A stretch of 64,000 nucleotides of DNA from assembly GCF_050947875.1 (NCBI RefSeq), contig NC_134568.1:261277615-261341614 (forward strand), read 5' to 3'. The position numbers and the translations under genes are program-made. The notes beneath the pieces were generated by a model that was given only the letters and a program-made list of their open reading frames with translations, ran no database searches and was not told the DNA's origin. Shown here in pieces: positions 45,772-56,982 of this stretch; within the stretch, counting starts at the first letter, position 1, and the number at the start of each line of letters is the position of its first letter. This DNA is from Dermacentor variabilis. Its lineage: Eukaryota; Arthropoda; Arachnida; Ixodida; Ixodidae.

Positions 45772-46343
45772 CCAAGCGTCTCAACGCGTTCGCTTGCCCG
45801 CGAGGAGTTCATAACTCGAAGGATCGACCGCTCAGCAGCGTTCAATCGAACATCGCAGTCACAACTCGTAACAAATGCTTAGGTGTCCTCTGTATTTTTC
45901 TTCAATAGGAATTGTGCCTTTTATGTAGAACACTTATTTCATCAATAAGACTTGACTGAACATTGTTAGGATTCAGCAGGACGCCTTGAATTGTGCACGC
46001 CGATAGACGCCAGACAAAAGTTCTAAACGTTTTTTTTTCCTTTTTAACCAAGCGGCATTGTCCGTATTCTTCTCATTTTTTCTGGTATAAAGTGTGTCAT
46101 TCTGCTTGGTTCGGTCTGCTACCGCGTACAGCGTTAAGACTGTCAAAAATAGCTATTTACAAAGCCTAAATATTTTGCATATCACAAGAAACGAACGGAG
46201 AAACGCACAGGTCGATAAGATAGAAAAAGAACGCACCCCCCCCCCCCGCCCCAGTTTTTTTTTCGCTAGGTAGAATCTATCAGCTGAGGCAATCGCACTC
46301 CACTTTGTTCATTTGCAGTGCATTCTCTAAATTTCGTGCATAG
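45772..46343. other. Unassigned sequence
   Basis: C-run at 46236-46252; no gene recognised. Confidence 0.3.
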
Positions 46344-47637
46344 ATAAGCAAGAGAGAGACAGAAGTCACAAGGGAAAGGCAGGGAGGTTAACCAGGCTGA
46401 GATCAGTAGGCTACTCTGCATTGGGGAAAGGGGAATGGGGAGTCAAAGAGGAGAAGGAGGAAAGAAGTTCACAGTTTTTAGTGTTGTACACACAAGCGTT
46501 CATCGCTGAGTCTGTCACAGGCTGTCATACAGGCTGGTGCATTTCAAGAAAAGCACTAGCGCCTTTGTGGCCTTGCACATAGCAGACGCAGGAGACCAGG
46601 GGCCCAAGATGTTCTCCTCTGTGAAAGGCATGTCGTCTAAGTGCCCCAAAACTGTCCGAAGGGCACTCCTCTCATCTTCGTATGTGGGGCAGTCATAGAG
46701 GAGATGTTTGGTCGTTTCTTCGACACCACATGTGCTGCAATTGGCACTGTCCGCCATTCCAATTAGGATTGAGTATAGCGTTTGTGAAAGAACCTCCTAC
46801 TCGCAGGCGGCACAGCAACGTTTCTTCCCGTCGATTAAAACCAGGTAAATGTTATAATCTCCCATGTAGGTCGATGGCATATAGGCGCCGGTTGGTGAAT
46901 TCCGGTGTGTTCCATTTCCTTAGAGTAATAATATGGGCAAGACCACTGAGGTGCCGCACTGCATCCGTTCTCGACAATAGTATCGAGGTGCTTTCGCATT
47001 CACCATGTGCCTCTCGGGCAGCTTTGTCGGTACTTTGATTGCCAGTAATGGTGCAGTGCCTAGGTAGCCACTGAAATACAATATAGTGACCTCTGTCCAC
47101 CACTTGATGGTAGCGTAATAGTCTTTCTGCTACCAATTGTTCATGTGGGCGTCGGCGCAGAGCTGATGAGGGTGATTACAGGGCTGCCTTTGAGTTACAG
47201 AATATAGCCCAGTGACTTGGTGACTCTTGCAGCACATATAGCACTACGCTACGGAGGATGGAAAGTTGGATCCCTGTCGATGTTGTGACATGGCTCATCT
47301 TGAACTTCTTGCAGACTGGCGTTGAAGGAATGACTACCGCACCAGTAGAGCTGGTTAGAGTCGAAGAGCCGTCTGCATAAATGTGAACTCGAGTGGGGTA
47401 TGAATAATGCAGTAGATGTAGAGCGGATTGATTCAGGGCACAAGTTAAAACTCCAGGAATGGAAAGCCGCACTTGTGGCTGCCGAAGACACCACAAAGGA
47501 CAAGGTGATCTTGATGCAGGCGTGAAATCGCATGAAAGAGAGGATCGCTAGGAGGCTACAATGCCCGAAAAAGTTGCCTCTGGTCTACTTTCCGAGAAAG
47601 AAGCAAGACGTTGAGACTGGAGTCGGGAAAGCTGACG
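46344..47637 (-). mobile_element. LINE A copy 3, 3' half
   Basis: Minus-strand pieces: QVRLSIPGVLTCALNQSALH, then VHIYADGSSTLTSSTGAVVI (RNase H, 47176-47496), FQWLPRHCTITGNQSTDKAA (46852-47136) and the terminal zinc motif CSTCGVEETTKHLLYDCPTY with FTEENILGPWSPAS (46515-46757), all homologous to LINE A copy 1. The 3' UTR at 46380-46510 shows the family's AAAGGCAGGGAGGTTAACCA (antisense) and a short GA tail. Stops and frameshifts throughout. It continues beyond the inserted LINE B at 50391. Confidence 0.8.
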
Positions 47638-47657
47638 AGAGAGAGAGAGAGAGAGAT
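47638..47657. repeat. (GA)n, 3' tail of LINE B
   Basis: Ten GA units directly after ATAAACTTTATT (antisense AATAAAGTTTAT). Confidence 0.9.
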
Positions 47658-47752
47658 AAACTTTATTTGGTTCCTTCAAGGACTTAGCGTCTCGAGGTCT
47701 CGGTCGTCTTGGGCGCCGGCGACTTGGAGCCTCTTCCGGCAAGGGTGGGCCC

Positions 47753-50227
47753 CTATTCCAGGGCTCCACTGAGCCTAGCTACCTCACTAGCGTGCTGCAC
47801 TAAGGCCCTTTGGGCCGTGAGCTCGCAGCTGGTAAGCCGACTCTCCCATTGCTCCGCACTCGGGTTATTGTGTTGGTGGAATGATTTATTGTGTTTACAT
47901 TCCCATGTGACATGATATAGTGTGGGTGTGGCCCCACACCATGGGCAGGTGTCTCTGTATTGTGTTGGGTACATTTTGTTTAGGATGTATAAATTTGGGA
48001 AGGAGTTTGTCTGCAATCTGCGCCAACTCGTTGCTTCCTCCTGCGTTAGAGCTTTGTGCGGTGGGGGATATTTGGCTCTCGTCCCTCTGTATAAGTTTAA
48101 GATTTCTGTGTATCCTCCTTCACAAGCGTGTGGGTGATACTCCGGGGCGCGCGACTGCTCTGCTCGGAACGTGGTCTCTCGAGCTAGGCTGTCTGCCCTT
48201 TCGTTACCCTCTATGCCTGCGTGGGCCGGAATCCAAATTAACTTGTGTGTAACGTTCCTCTCGGCGAAGTTGGCTCCGCCAAGAATTCTGAGGGCGGCTT
48301 TGCTAATCCTGCCCCTCGTGTAATTTGTGCACGCTTCCTTCGAGTCTGTTAAAATGTTTAGAGGCCTGCCTGTCCTATATCCTTCTACTGCCGCCAGCGC
48401 CACGGCAATTTCTTCGGCCTCCGCTGTGTCGGCTGCCTTTGCCGTCGCACATGTGATCAGATTTCCGTCGCCGTCCACCACCACCGCCGTGGCCGTGCGC
48501 TTCCCTTCTCGCGGGTACGTGGCAGCATCCGTGTACACCGTGTTCTCTAGTAGCGCTAGTGTCTTTTCCACGTATTCGGCTCGCGCCTGCCTTCTGCTCT
48601 CGTGGAGGTTGGGGTCCATGTTCTTAGGCACTGGCCTAACACTTATTGTTTTTCTTAAGCAGTCGGGCACGTCTGCGTATCTATCCACGTGTCCGCTCGT
48701 GTCCCGTCCCAGCCTAGTCAGGAGCGCTCTCCCTGCAGGGGTGCTTTTGAGTCTGGCGTTTTGCGTTTCAAGCAGGGCTTCCGCCAGTTCGCTGAAAGTG
48801 TTGCCGATGCCCAGTTGGAGCAGTTTTTCGTTTGACGTGTTTTTTGGCAGATGGAGAGCCGTCTTGTATGCTTTCCTGAGTATCGTGTCCGCCTGTTCCC
48901 TCTCTCCTTTGGTCATCGCGTGGTACGGTAGCGAGTAGATGACTCGGCTGACGACCAGGCTGCCGACGAGTTTGAGTGTGTCTTCCTCTTTCATGCCGTA
49001 TCTTTTTTGGGAGACCCTGTTGATCATCCGGCCCACCTGCTCCGTCACTTTGCTCAGCAGGCTGATGGTGTGGCTGCATTTTCTGCTGCCCTGTAGCCAC
49101 ATGCCCAGGATTTTGATCATATTCTTTTCCGGGATGTTTTGACCGTCAAGCGTTACTTCCAGTGTTGCTTGGGTGGGGTGTCTACCTACTCTCAGTAGTT
49201 CGGATTTTTCTGTGGAGCACACCAGTCCCCTCTCTCTGGTGTACTTTTCGACACAGCGCGCAGCCTCTTGTAGCTTCTCTTGTTTTTCTCCCAGTGAACC
49301 TTGCGTGACCCAAACCGTGACGTCGTCCGCGTACATCGCGTGTTGGATGCCCTGAATCTCGCCGAGTCGTTTTGCCAGGCCGATCATCGCCACATTAAAT
49401 AGCACGGGCGATATCACGGAGCCTTGGGGTGTGCCTTTACACGGTGTGGAGAAGGTGTCGCTTCTCAACTCCCCCAGCCCTACCGTTGCCGTTCTGTCGG
49501 TTAGGAAGTCCTTGACGTAGTCGTGTACTTTCCTTCCGCAGTTGGTGTTGTTGAGGCCCTCCATTATGGCCGCGTGGCTGACGTTGTCGAAGGCGCCTTT
49601 AATGTCGAGCGCCATCACAACGTTTTCACCCGCCTTGGGCATTGTGTCGAGTACCTCCTCTTTGAGTTGCAGGAGGACGTCCTGCGTCGATAGGTTGGCC
49701 CTGAAGCCATACATGCTGTCAGGGTACCACCTCCCGTTCTCCAGGTGCTGCTGGATCCTTCTGGTGACTATTCTCTCATACAGTTTTCCCAGGCACGACG
49801 TAAGCGAGATCGGCCTGAGATTCTCGATCTGTAGTTTCTTGCCCGGCTTGGGTATCATGACCACGACAGCGTGTTTCCATTCCGCCGGTACCTTCCCCTC
49901 TTGCCAGAGCGTGTTGAGGTACGACGTCAGCTGATCGACTGCCTCGTCGCTTAGGTTTCTTATGAGCGAGTTTCGAATCTTGTCCGCTCCCGCCGCTGTA
50001 TTCTTGGTGGCCGCTCTCACGGCCTCGGTGACCTCCTCTCTCGTGATGGGTCGGTCCATTTTCGGGTTTTCCTCGCCGAGATAACCTCCTTTGTAACCTT
50101 CGATTTGGTCTTTCCCGTAGCATTTTTCTCGGACTTCTTTCAGGAGCTGCTCTTCGGAACCTTCGTACTGGTGGACCAGTCTTTGGATCGATTTGCCGCT
50201 TTCGGTCTTGTTCTTGCTAGGGTCCAT
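47753..50227 (-). CDS. LINE B reverse transcriptase-RNase H protein, 824 codons, open
   Basis: The longest frame of the window. RT blocks: KNTAAGADKIRNSLIRNL (75-92), ENLRPISLTSCLGKLYERIV (135-154), ALDIKGAFDNVSH (206-218), GTPQGSVISPVLFN (265-278) and YADD (299-302). RNase H: YTDA (D567), AEAEE (603-605), LTDSKEA (D628), IPAHAGIEGNERADSLA (D679). C-terminal zinc motif C760, C763, H771, C776. ATG at 50225-50227 is internal to the original protein: the frame stays open upstream to the truncation (KKLKKKIADITRQTEEYATQ). Codons are GC-rich compared with the flanks. No stop or shift, implying recent arrival. Retrotransposition alone is impossible without endonuclease. Confidence 0.9.
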   Translation of the reverse strand: MDPSKNKTESGKSIQRLVHQYEGSEEQLLKEVREKCYGKDQIEGYKGGYLGEENPKMDRPITREEVTEAVRAATKNTAAGADKIRNSLIRNLSDEAVDQLTSYLNTLWQEGKVPAEWKHAVVVMIPKPGKKLQIENLRPISLTSCLGKLYERIVTRRIQQHLENGRWYPDSMYGFRANLSTQDVLLQLKEEVLDTMPKAGENVVMALDIKGAFDNVSHAAIMEGLNNTNCGRKVHDYVKDFLTDRTATVGLGELRSDTFSTPCKGTPQGSVISPVLFNVAMIGLAKRLGEIQGIQHAMYADDVTVWVTQGSLGEKQEKLQEAARCVEKYTRERGLVCSTEKSELLRVGRHPTQATLEVTLDGQNIPEKNMIKILGMWLQGSRKCSHTISLLSKVTEQVGRMINRVSQKRYGMKEEDTLKLVGSLVVSRVIYSLPYHAMTKGEREQADTILRKAYKTALHLPKNTSNEKLLQLGIGNTFSELAEALLETQNARLKSTPAGRALLTRLGRDTSGHVDRYADVPDCLRKTISVRPVPKNMDPNLHESRRQARAEYVEKTLALLENTVYTDAATYPREGKRTATAVVVDGDGNLITCATAKAADTAEAEEIAVALAAVEGYRTGRPLNILTDSKEACTNYTRGRISKAALRILGGANFAERNVTHKLIWIPAHAGIEGNERADSLARETTFRAEQSRAPEYHPHACEGGYTEILNLYRGTRAKYPPPHKALTQEEATSWRRLQTNSFPNLYILNKMYPTQYRDTCPWCGATPTLYHVTWECKHNKSFHQHNNPSAEQWESRLTSCELTAQRALVQHASEVARLSGALE

Positions 50228-50390
50228 TAGGGCCTTGAGGATGCGCCACGTTTTGGCCGTACTTAGGGTCCCGTTCAGCGAGTTGCTAAACTGTTGCCAC
50301 CCCTGTCTGGCCAGCTGCGTCGCGTACTCCTCCGTCTGCCTAGTGATGTCCGCTATCTTCTTCTTTAGCTTCTTATTTAGCTGCGTACTG

Positions 50391-51720
50391 ATGAGATGTT
50401 CAGTGGCGATGAAAATTGTTGCGGTAGACCCAGAAAGGTTCTAAGTGCTTGAACTTGCATGCTCTCAAGCACTCTGAGATTTGTCCTCCGGGTACTTGAC
50501 AGCACCGGAGTGCTGTAACGCAAGAAACCCATGAAGAGCGCTTTGTACAGTTGAAGCGTAGAACACACCGACGGTCCCCATGCTTGACCGACTGTGGCAG
50601 GGATTATGCCAGCCCAGTCAGAACTAGATTCAACAAAACCGGGCTCAAAAAGCCACCTTGCGGAATTCCATGGCTGGTGCAGTGGTCGGTAGTTTGACTA
50701 TCCTCGGTGAATGCAAAGAAGCTCCTTTGGGTCCCAGGTAGCTCCGAATTCACCGAAAAGTGCGGCCTCCCATTGCAGCAGCCACGAGTGCGTCGAGAAT
50801 GGCTTCGTGCGAAACATTATCATAAGCGCCCCTCACATCTAAAAATAGCGCTACAAAGAGGCATTTGAATTATTTCTGTTGTTGAATCGAAGACACAAGA
50901 TCAATGACGTTGTCGTCCGACGAACGGCCACGTCGAAAACCTGTCGTCGCCTCTGGATAAACATTATAATCTTCAAGCAGCCACTTGAGGCGCGTGGTTT
51001 CTTGAACATTATACAGCTGGCGAGCGCAATAGGTCGATGTGGTGTCAATTCAAGGGGAGACTTTCCTTGCTTTAAGACTGGGACAAGACGGCTACGCTTC
51101 CACTCAGAGGAAACAACACCGCCACTCCATGAGACGTTGAGATAACGCAGCAAGATCTCTCCTGTTTCATGGCAAAGGTGGCGGAGAGCAGCGTGCGTGA
51201 TGATGTCGGTTCCGGGCGAAAAGGAACGCCTGCAAATTGCTAGAGCAGCGCGCCTACAGTTCTTGCATCTTGCAAGAACTGTAGGCGTCTTGTAGGCATC
51301 TTTCCAGTATGTTTTGCGGATGTTAATTCTTATACAGGTTATTTCATGTGATACTAATCTTTCAAGGAAGGTGGAGACAGCTTGCCTATTCAGGCGCCGC
51401 AGCTTGTCCGAGGAAACCACCGGCATGAAAAGTATGGCGGGGGCTCGAGGACGGCTCGTGTTCTGTACTGTAGACGTACGTACTTGAAGGCGAAGGCGTC
51501 CCGAGGCTCCTCCGCTTGGCCCTGCGGCTTCGCATACATTCTAAGACATCTTCAAAGTTTTCTCCGCTGGCCGAGAAGAGTTGAGTGCTGTCTCTGGCGG
51601 TATCGTTCAATTCGCTGTTACGCTTCTGCGATGGCATCGCGGAACGCCAGACCCCGTCTGGGCAAAGCCGGGCAGTGTTCATTTCCATCACTGCCGGCGG
51701 GGGACCGATGTCCCGCAGCT
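50391..51720 (-). mobile_element. LINE A copy 3, 5' half
   Basis: From 51691 the minus strand gives a pre-RT region (DTARDSTQLFSASGENFEDV), then FSPGTDIITHAALRHLCHET, WKRSRLVPVLKQGKSPLELT and PHRPIALASC (RT fingers, 51100-51250), RRRQVFDVAVRRTTTSLI, a region with SFDVRGAYDNVSHEA-like coding near 50790-50860, and LYKALFMGFLRYSTPVLSST (50377-50568). All parallel LINE A copy 1. Several frame changes; a 37-bp palindrome lies at 51251-51287. The 5' limit near 51720 is approximate. Confidence 0.75.
51251..51287. repeat. Perfect 17-bp palindrome with 3-nt loop
   Basis: CGCCTACAGTTCTTGCA, loop TCT, then its exact complement. It sits in LINE A coding sequence and partly repeats again as CTTGTAGGCATC at 51289-51300. 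Likely a local templated inversion. Confidence 0.85.
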
Positions 51721-52149
51721 AAACGCCGGAAAAACCAAAAATCAGAATATGGGAAAGCACCGGTCAACTAAAGACCCACTTGGTCGCTCAGCAAAGGCCG
51801 TTAATGATCATATATGTAAATCAGTCAAACTTTATGTAAATCAGTGAAACTTTCTTTCATCACACATGCATATTTAATTGAAATGCTATTTAAATGTGTT
51901 ATTACGCAAAAACGTCTTGTTTAATAGCACGTCTGCTTGTAAAGCTTACAAAGCGCCCGATTCCGCGAGAAACCGCAGTTTCTATGTAATCTAGGCATAC
52001 GCGCGGCCGTAAAAGAGAAGATTTAATATTTTATTGCACCCGGTATGTGATAGCATGGAGTTCAGGCTGCATGCTCGCGCGACACGAATGTTCAGATTTA
52101 TTGCAGCTCCCGAGGCATGTGAAATTTCGGTGCCGATGGTATAGAAGAT
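51721..52149. other. Unassigned sequence
   Basis: AT-rich spacer; no gene recognised. Confidence 0.3.
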
Positions 52150-52470
<321 letters not shown>

Positions 52471-54896
52471 CCACGGACACGCACACACACATCACGCAGG
52501 GAACTGCATATATACGCACTGTAAACAATCGCTACCGTACATGCATAATAATCTGTGAAGGCTTGGTGCATGTGGTATGCACTGTGCACACATCGATATT
52601 TCAACCTCTCGCAATAGCTAGCTGGGGAATAAAGCTAGCGAAGAGTGCATATGTGCGCATACAAAGTATTTGCAAGACACCGTGTAGCATTCGAGAGGCG
52701 TTCTTGTTAAAGGCACCGTCTGCGTACGCAACGGAGAAATGAAGAGGGAGCAGGCAAAGAAGAAAAATGTTAATTAGTTTCGCGCACTCCGCATGGAAAT
52801 GAGACCGTGTTTCAATTTCTGCCGGTCGAGGCGGACCCAATGGGCTTGAATTCGGGCCCCGCCATCTGGAATCTCCACTGTGCTCGTAGTATCATTTGCG
52901 AAGCGTCCGCGGGGGGGAAAAAAAAAGAAAAGAAGAGAGAGAATAGAAAAAAAAAAAGAAAAAACGAGCCACCGAAATCGCTTCCTGAGACAAATGGGCC
53001 CAGTCTTTAGCAGTGCTATTTTAAAGCTTATCAGGTCATCAGAAACTCATGATTACCTCCTGAAAACATTATACTTCGCTTTAGCATTTTTATTCGTGGT
53101 ATGTCAAAAGCGAAGACGCCGGTGTGACGACACTGTTAGCTGAAATCGGGGCATTTCTTCAGAAAAAAATCGAGACGGGGGGAGGGGTCTGATGGCCACA
53201 ATGTAAATTAAAGAAAGTGCTAGAGGCGCACAAGTGTGCCAAAGTTTAACCAACCTTTTTTTTTTATATAGTAAAACACCACATTGTAGATGTGTTAAGC
53301 CATGTCACGATGCGCGTAGAAAGCATAAGAACTATAAGAACTTAACTATAAGAACTACGTGTTTCTTCAACTGCAGATTAATGTGCTCTAAATGTTATTG
53401 GCATATTAGAAACACTTTGATTCGGAGCTCATTACTCAACCTTGGGCGCCATCCCTGCCAATTCCATCATCGCATTTCTTTATCTTTTTTCCCCCCCTCG
53501 CAGTCCTCAGCAACCGTCGCTACACTCGAGAACTGCTCGTGCGGCTTCATTACTTGGTTGACTGAGCCGACCAGGATGTTTAGCAAATACTCAATCAAAC
53601 ACAACCATATAGCGCGCTGTGTATATCTCGCTACTGCTCACTAGCTTTATTCGAAATGTGTACACAGTGACGTCGAGTAAGCTACTGATGAACTCGATGA
53701 CTGGTGCGACCCTTGTAAATGGAATCAGCGAAGAAGGACCCTTCAACTGGCTGTATTACTCATGTACAAACCTGTTGCAAAATGCAGTACACGAAAGTTA
53801 TTGAGGACTTAACAGCTCAAGTGCACGGCAACCCGCACGGCGTAAGCGTTAACCTCCGGTTCCTGTGGATAGCCTCTCGCATTACGCTTTGTCCTCGACC
53901 ACTCGTTTTTTTCTCGTCGAGCTTCAACCTCGCCCTGCGCGGCTCCTCTCCGCACTTACTACAGCTTTTTGCAAGTGTCTTCAGTCTACAGCGCATGTGC
54001 GTCTTTTATTGCCCCGATTGAGCCTGCTGTTACAGCGACGGGCGCATACTGGCGCTTTCGCTTGCGCGTCTTGCACACAAAGCCTCATGAGGGGTCAAAT
54101 GAGTACTACGCGCTCACCGAGCTGGCACTAATAATAGTAAAAAAAATAATACATAAGGCGGGACACTGCGAGAGCGATATTGTGGGAGCTAGGTAGCTCA
54201 TACGTCTTGCAAAATTGAAAAAAATTTGGAGACAGAAGACACGGTTTTATATGCGATAACGTGATAAACTACCAAATAACTGTCTTATGATAGTGAACAG
54301 TGCCTTAATAAGGGAAGATGCGATGGAACAAGAAAAAAAAAACAACAACAAAGGAACGTAGCCAGAAGTGCTGAGAACTCCTCCTGACAGGAATAACTGC
54401 GTATCCCATGCATATCTCAATTTCGAGAGTTATTGTTCAGCACGCACGGAAACAATAGTATGATACCACTAAATGAATCAAAGGAGGAGAGATGATTGCA
54501 GGCATTGCGAGACTGGGCTCGAAGCCGCAGCGACAAAAATAACTGATCAGATGTACCAATGATGGTGCAATGGTGCAACTGCTTTAAGTAGCGTGCAGAC
54601 TTTCCGTCATCATATAGAGGGACCGTAGGCCCGTCATAACCGAGTTACAGCTGAAGACCCTGCTGCGTGTAACTCGTGTACACTGTGCCGTTAGAAAGAC
54701 AAGCGACACCAGTGCACACGTTTCTAGCTGTCGCGTTCTTCACGAAACCTGCTAAAACAACGAGGCTGCAGAAGGAAACTTACAGCACAAATTAAAGAAA
54801 TTGTGCAGAAACCATCGACGATGACTGTCAATGTAAGCGAATAGCCGAAGCTTCAACAAAGATAATCGCTTTAATAAGTAAATGGCGCTTGACAAC

Positions 54897-54898
<2 letters not shown>
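52471..54898. other. Unassigned sequence
   Basis: Short frames only (for example 53234-53644, 53719-54021), none with motifs. Contains A-runs at 52920-52975. I see no gene or element border. Confidence 0.3.

Positions 54899-54942
<44 letters not shown>
54899..54942. repeat. (TA)n at the 5' junction of LINE D
   Basis: About 22 TA units leading directly into LINE D coding sequence. Confidence 0.95.
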
Positions 54943-54945
<3 letters not shown>

Positions 54946-56011
54946 TCTCTAAAGCTTTCGACTATGTGAATCATTCTAAACTTCTGGTAAAATTAAGCGC
55001 CACATTCAATAATCCCTGTCTTGTTTCTTGGATAGCCAGTTTTCTTCGTTGTCGCTCACAATTTGTTTCCTTTAATTCAGTGGATACAGTTCCTGTTGAC
55101 GTTATGTCAGGCGTTCCTCAGGGATCCGTATTAGGCCCTTTATTATTTGTAATATACATCAATGATTTACCTCGTAGCTCCTCACATAAAATTAGACTTT
55201 ATGCAGATGACTGCATATTATACGAATCCATTAACTCCATTGATGATCACCACTGTCTTGCCCAATCCCTCATGTCTTTCTGCGCTTGGTGCAAAACGTG
55301 GCAAAAGAACATCAACTGTAGTAAAACAGTCTTGATGTCATTGTCCAATAGACAGAGCCCCCTCTCGTTGATTTATTCTCTGGATGGCATCCAACTTAAA
55401 AGAGCATCTCAACATAAATACTTAGGTGTCGTTCTAACCAAACATCTTTTATGGTCTAAACATATTGAATATGTAAACGGGAAAGCGCTACAACAATTAG
55501 ATTATTTGCGCCGCACTTTAGCTAAGACCACCCGCGATACTAAACTGCTTTTATATAAAAGGCTAATTCGCCCTGTTCTAGAACATGCATCTGTGGTTTG
55601 GTTGCCCTACAAAAATGCGAAATAATCCCGCTCAATAACGTTCAACGAAAATCTATCCGTATCGTTTGCCAAAATTACAGCTGCACTTTGTCACTAACAC
55701 AGGCTCAACAATCTCTGAACACTGAGCCATTACTTTCGCGTTATCTCATTGAATCCTTAAAACTTTTATATGCAATTATTAACTGCACCTCTAGTCTTTC
55801 TGGTTGTAGCTATATCACATTTACTAACGCAAGTTGTACCCGTAGCTCCTACGCCTTGAATATAACGCCTATTTATGCCCGTACTAACACATTCAAGTAC
55901 AGTTTTTTCCCACGTACAATAGAGCTTTGGAATTCTCTACCCGGTAACATTCGTTCACTATCACTAAAAGATGTCATAGCTACCAGTGGTAAGCACTTGG
56001 CTTACATGTAA
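54943..56011 (+). pseudogene. LINE D reverse transcriptase and C-terminal domain, one frameshift
   Basis: Frame 54882-55625 reads from an ATG through (TA)n (Ile-Tyr repeats) into LSKAFDYVNHSKLLVKLSA, VMSGVPQGSVLGPLLFVIYI, IRLYADDCILYES and QHKYLGVVLTKHLLWSKHIE. It stops at 55623 after RPVLEHASVVWLPYKN. One frame over, 55598-56011 continues with NNVQRKSIRIVCQNYSCTLS and FKYSFFPRTIELWNSLPGNI, the CR1-type C-terminus. The first catalytic Asp (before SKAFD) was lost by truncation; YADD is intact. Confidence 0.8.
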
Positions 56012-56121
56012 AGCGATTATTTTTGATAATTAATCTTTTTGTGTTTATGTGTGTCTTTAATCTGTAATGTATGGTAATTTACAATGTTCCCACTCCGGCT
56101 ATAGCCCTATATTGGGCTGCA

Positions 56122-56122
56122 G

Positions 56123-56169
<47 letters not shown>

Positions 56170-56170
56170 A
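56122..56170. repeat. (AAAT)n tail of LINE D
   Basis: Twelve or so TAAA units after GGGCTGCAG. Confidence 0.95.
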
Positions 56171-56483
56171 GATTGCAGTCAGGTTATTTTGGTAGTGTTG
56201 TTTCATTGCGAAGTTTCGTTGAGAACAGAGCTGTGAACCAACACATCTGTGGCGGCTGTGTAGGTGAACAGGACGTGCGCCTCGAAGCACTACAGCAGGC
56301 AGTTTTAGATTTTGCCTCTCGGTGCCGAAGCCGATAGTACTGCAGAGAGCTAGCGTCACTTACACCATGACTGTATGATGTATGGCTGCGCTACTATAAC
56401 GAGGCCCATTTCATGCTTAGTTGTCACTGTGTGTTCCACTTTAGCAGCGCAACCGTACACCTCACACGGTCATGCCATGCCGA

Positions 56484-56982
56484 CTATAGCCGCGTTTACA
56501 TGAATGCGACAACTGGCGCATCGCATCGCATCACATCAACTTTCTAGCGCATCGCATCCATGTAAACGGGCCTAATTCGCTAGGAAATCGCGTCACATTA
56601 ATGCGCCAGACAGAGGTGGATTGAGACGAGTAAGTCGACTTTCGCAATGCATGTAAACGCGATCGCATCGCATTAGGAATTCTGGGAAATTGAATGTGCT
56701 GCTGATCTGCTGCGTTCGCCGAGCTGCAGCGTGGCGTGACGCCGAACGCGTCTGAAAGCGCTGCTTTACATTCGACGTCAGACGCTCGCCGAGCTGCGGC
56801 GCGGCGCCGGAAGCGTCCGATGCGCTGCTCTGCCTTTCGCTGTGCGACACCGCGCGCCACCATCGTACCAGGGGTGATGCGCTGCATGTAAACGCTGGCG
56901 CATCGCATTACTCGTGATGCGCTAGGAAAAGGTGACGCGCTACTGGCGCATTCTGTCGCATTCATGTAAAGCCGGCTTATAG
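56484..56982. mobile_element. ~500-bp non-autonomous element with long imperfect TIRs
   Basis: Left end CTATAGCCGCGTTTACATGA and ATGCGACAACTGGCGCA matches the reverse complement of the right end (CTATAAGCCGGCTTTACATG, AATGCGACAG). The interior repeats GCGCATCGCAT and CATGTAAACG motifs and two copies of CGCCGAGCTGC. Frames across it are chance. Confidence 0.65.

Larger units (their letters stand above)
47638..50390 (-). mobile_element. LINE B (I-superfamily LINE), inserted in LINE A
   Basis: The element carries an open RT-RNase H frame, then 3' UTR with AATAAAGTTTATC and a (TC)n tail (47638-47657). It lies exactly between the two halves of LINE A copy 3. Its 5' end is truncated before the RT, close to 50390; an intact endonuclease is lacking. 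About 90 bp of LINE A appear missing at the junction and no clear duplication is seen, suggesting a small target deletion. Confidence 0.8.
54943..56170 (+). mobile_element. LINE D, CR1/Jockey-like, 5'-truncated
   Basis: RT and C-terminal domains without RNase H, then a 3' UTR (56012-56121) and an (AAAT)n tail at 56122-56170. The 5' truncation falls within RT motif A, abutting (TA)n. Tail type is shared with LINE C. Confidence 0.8.

Noticed and set aside
47920..48938. Long plus-strand ORFs opposite LINE B (for example 203 codons)
   Set aside because: Antisense shadows of a GC-rich coding sequence.
50377..50568. In-frame fusion of LINE A RT to LINE B
   Set aside because: The two frames differ at the junction, so no fusion protein is made.
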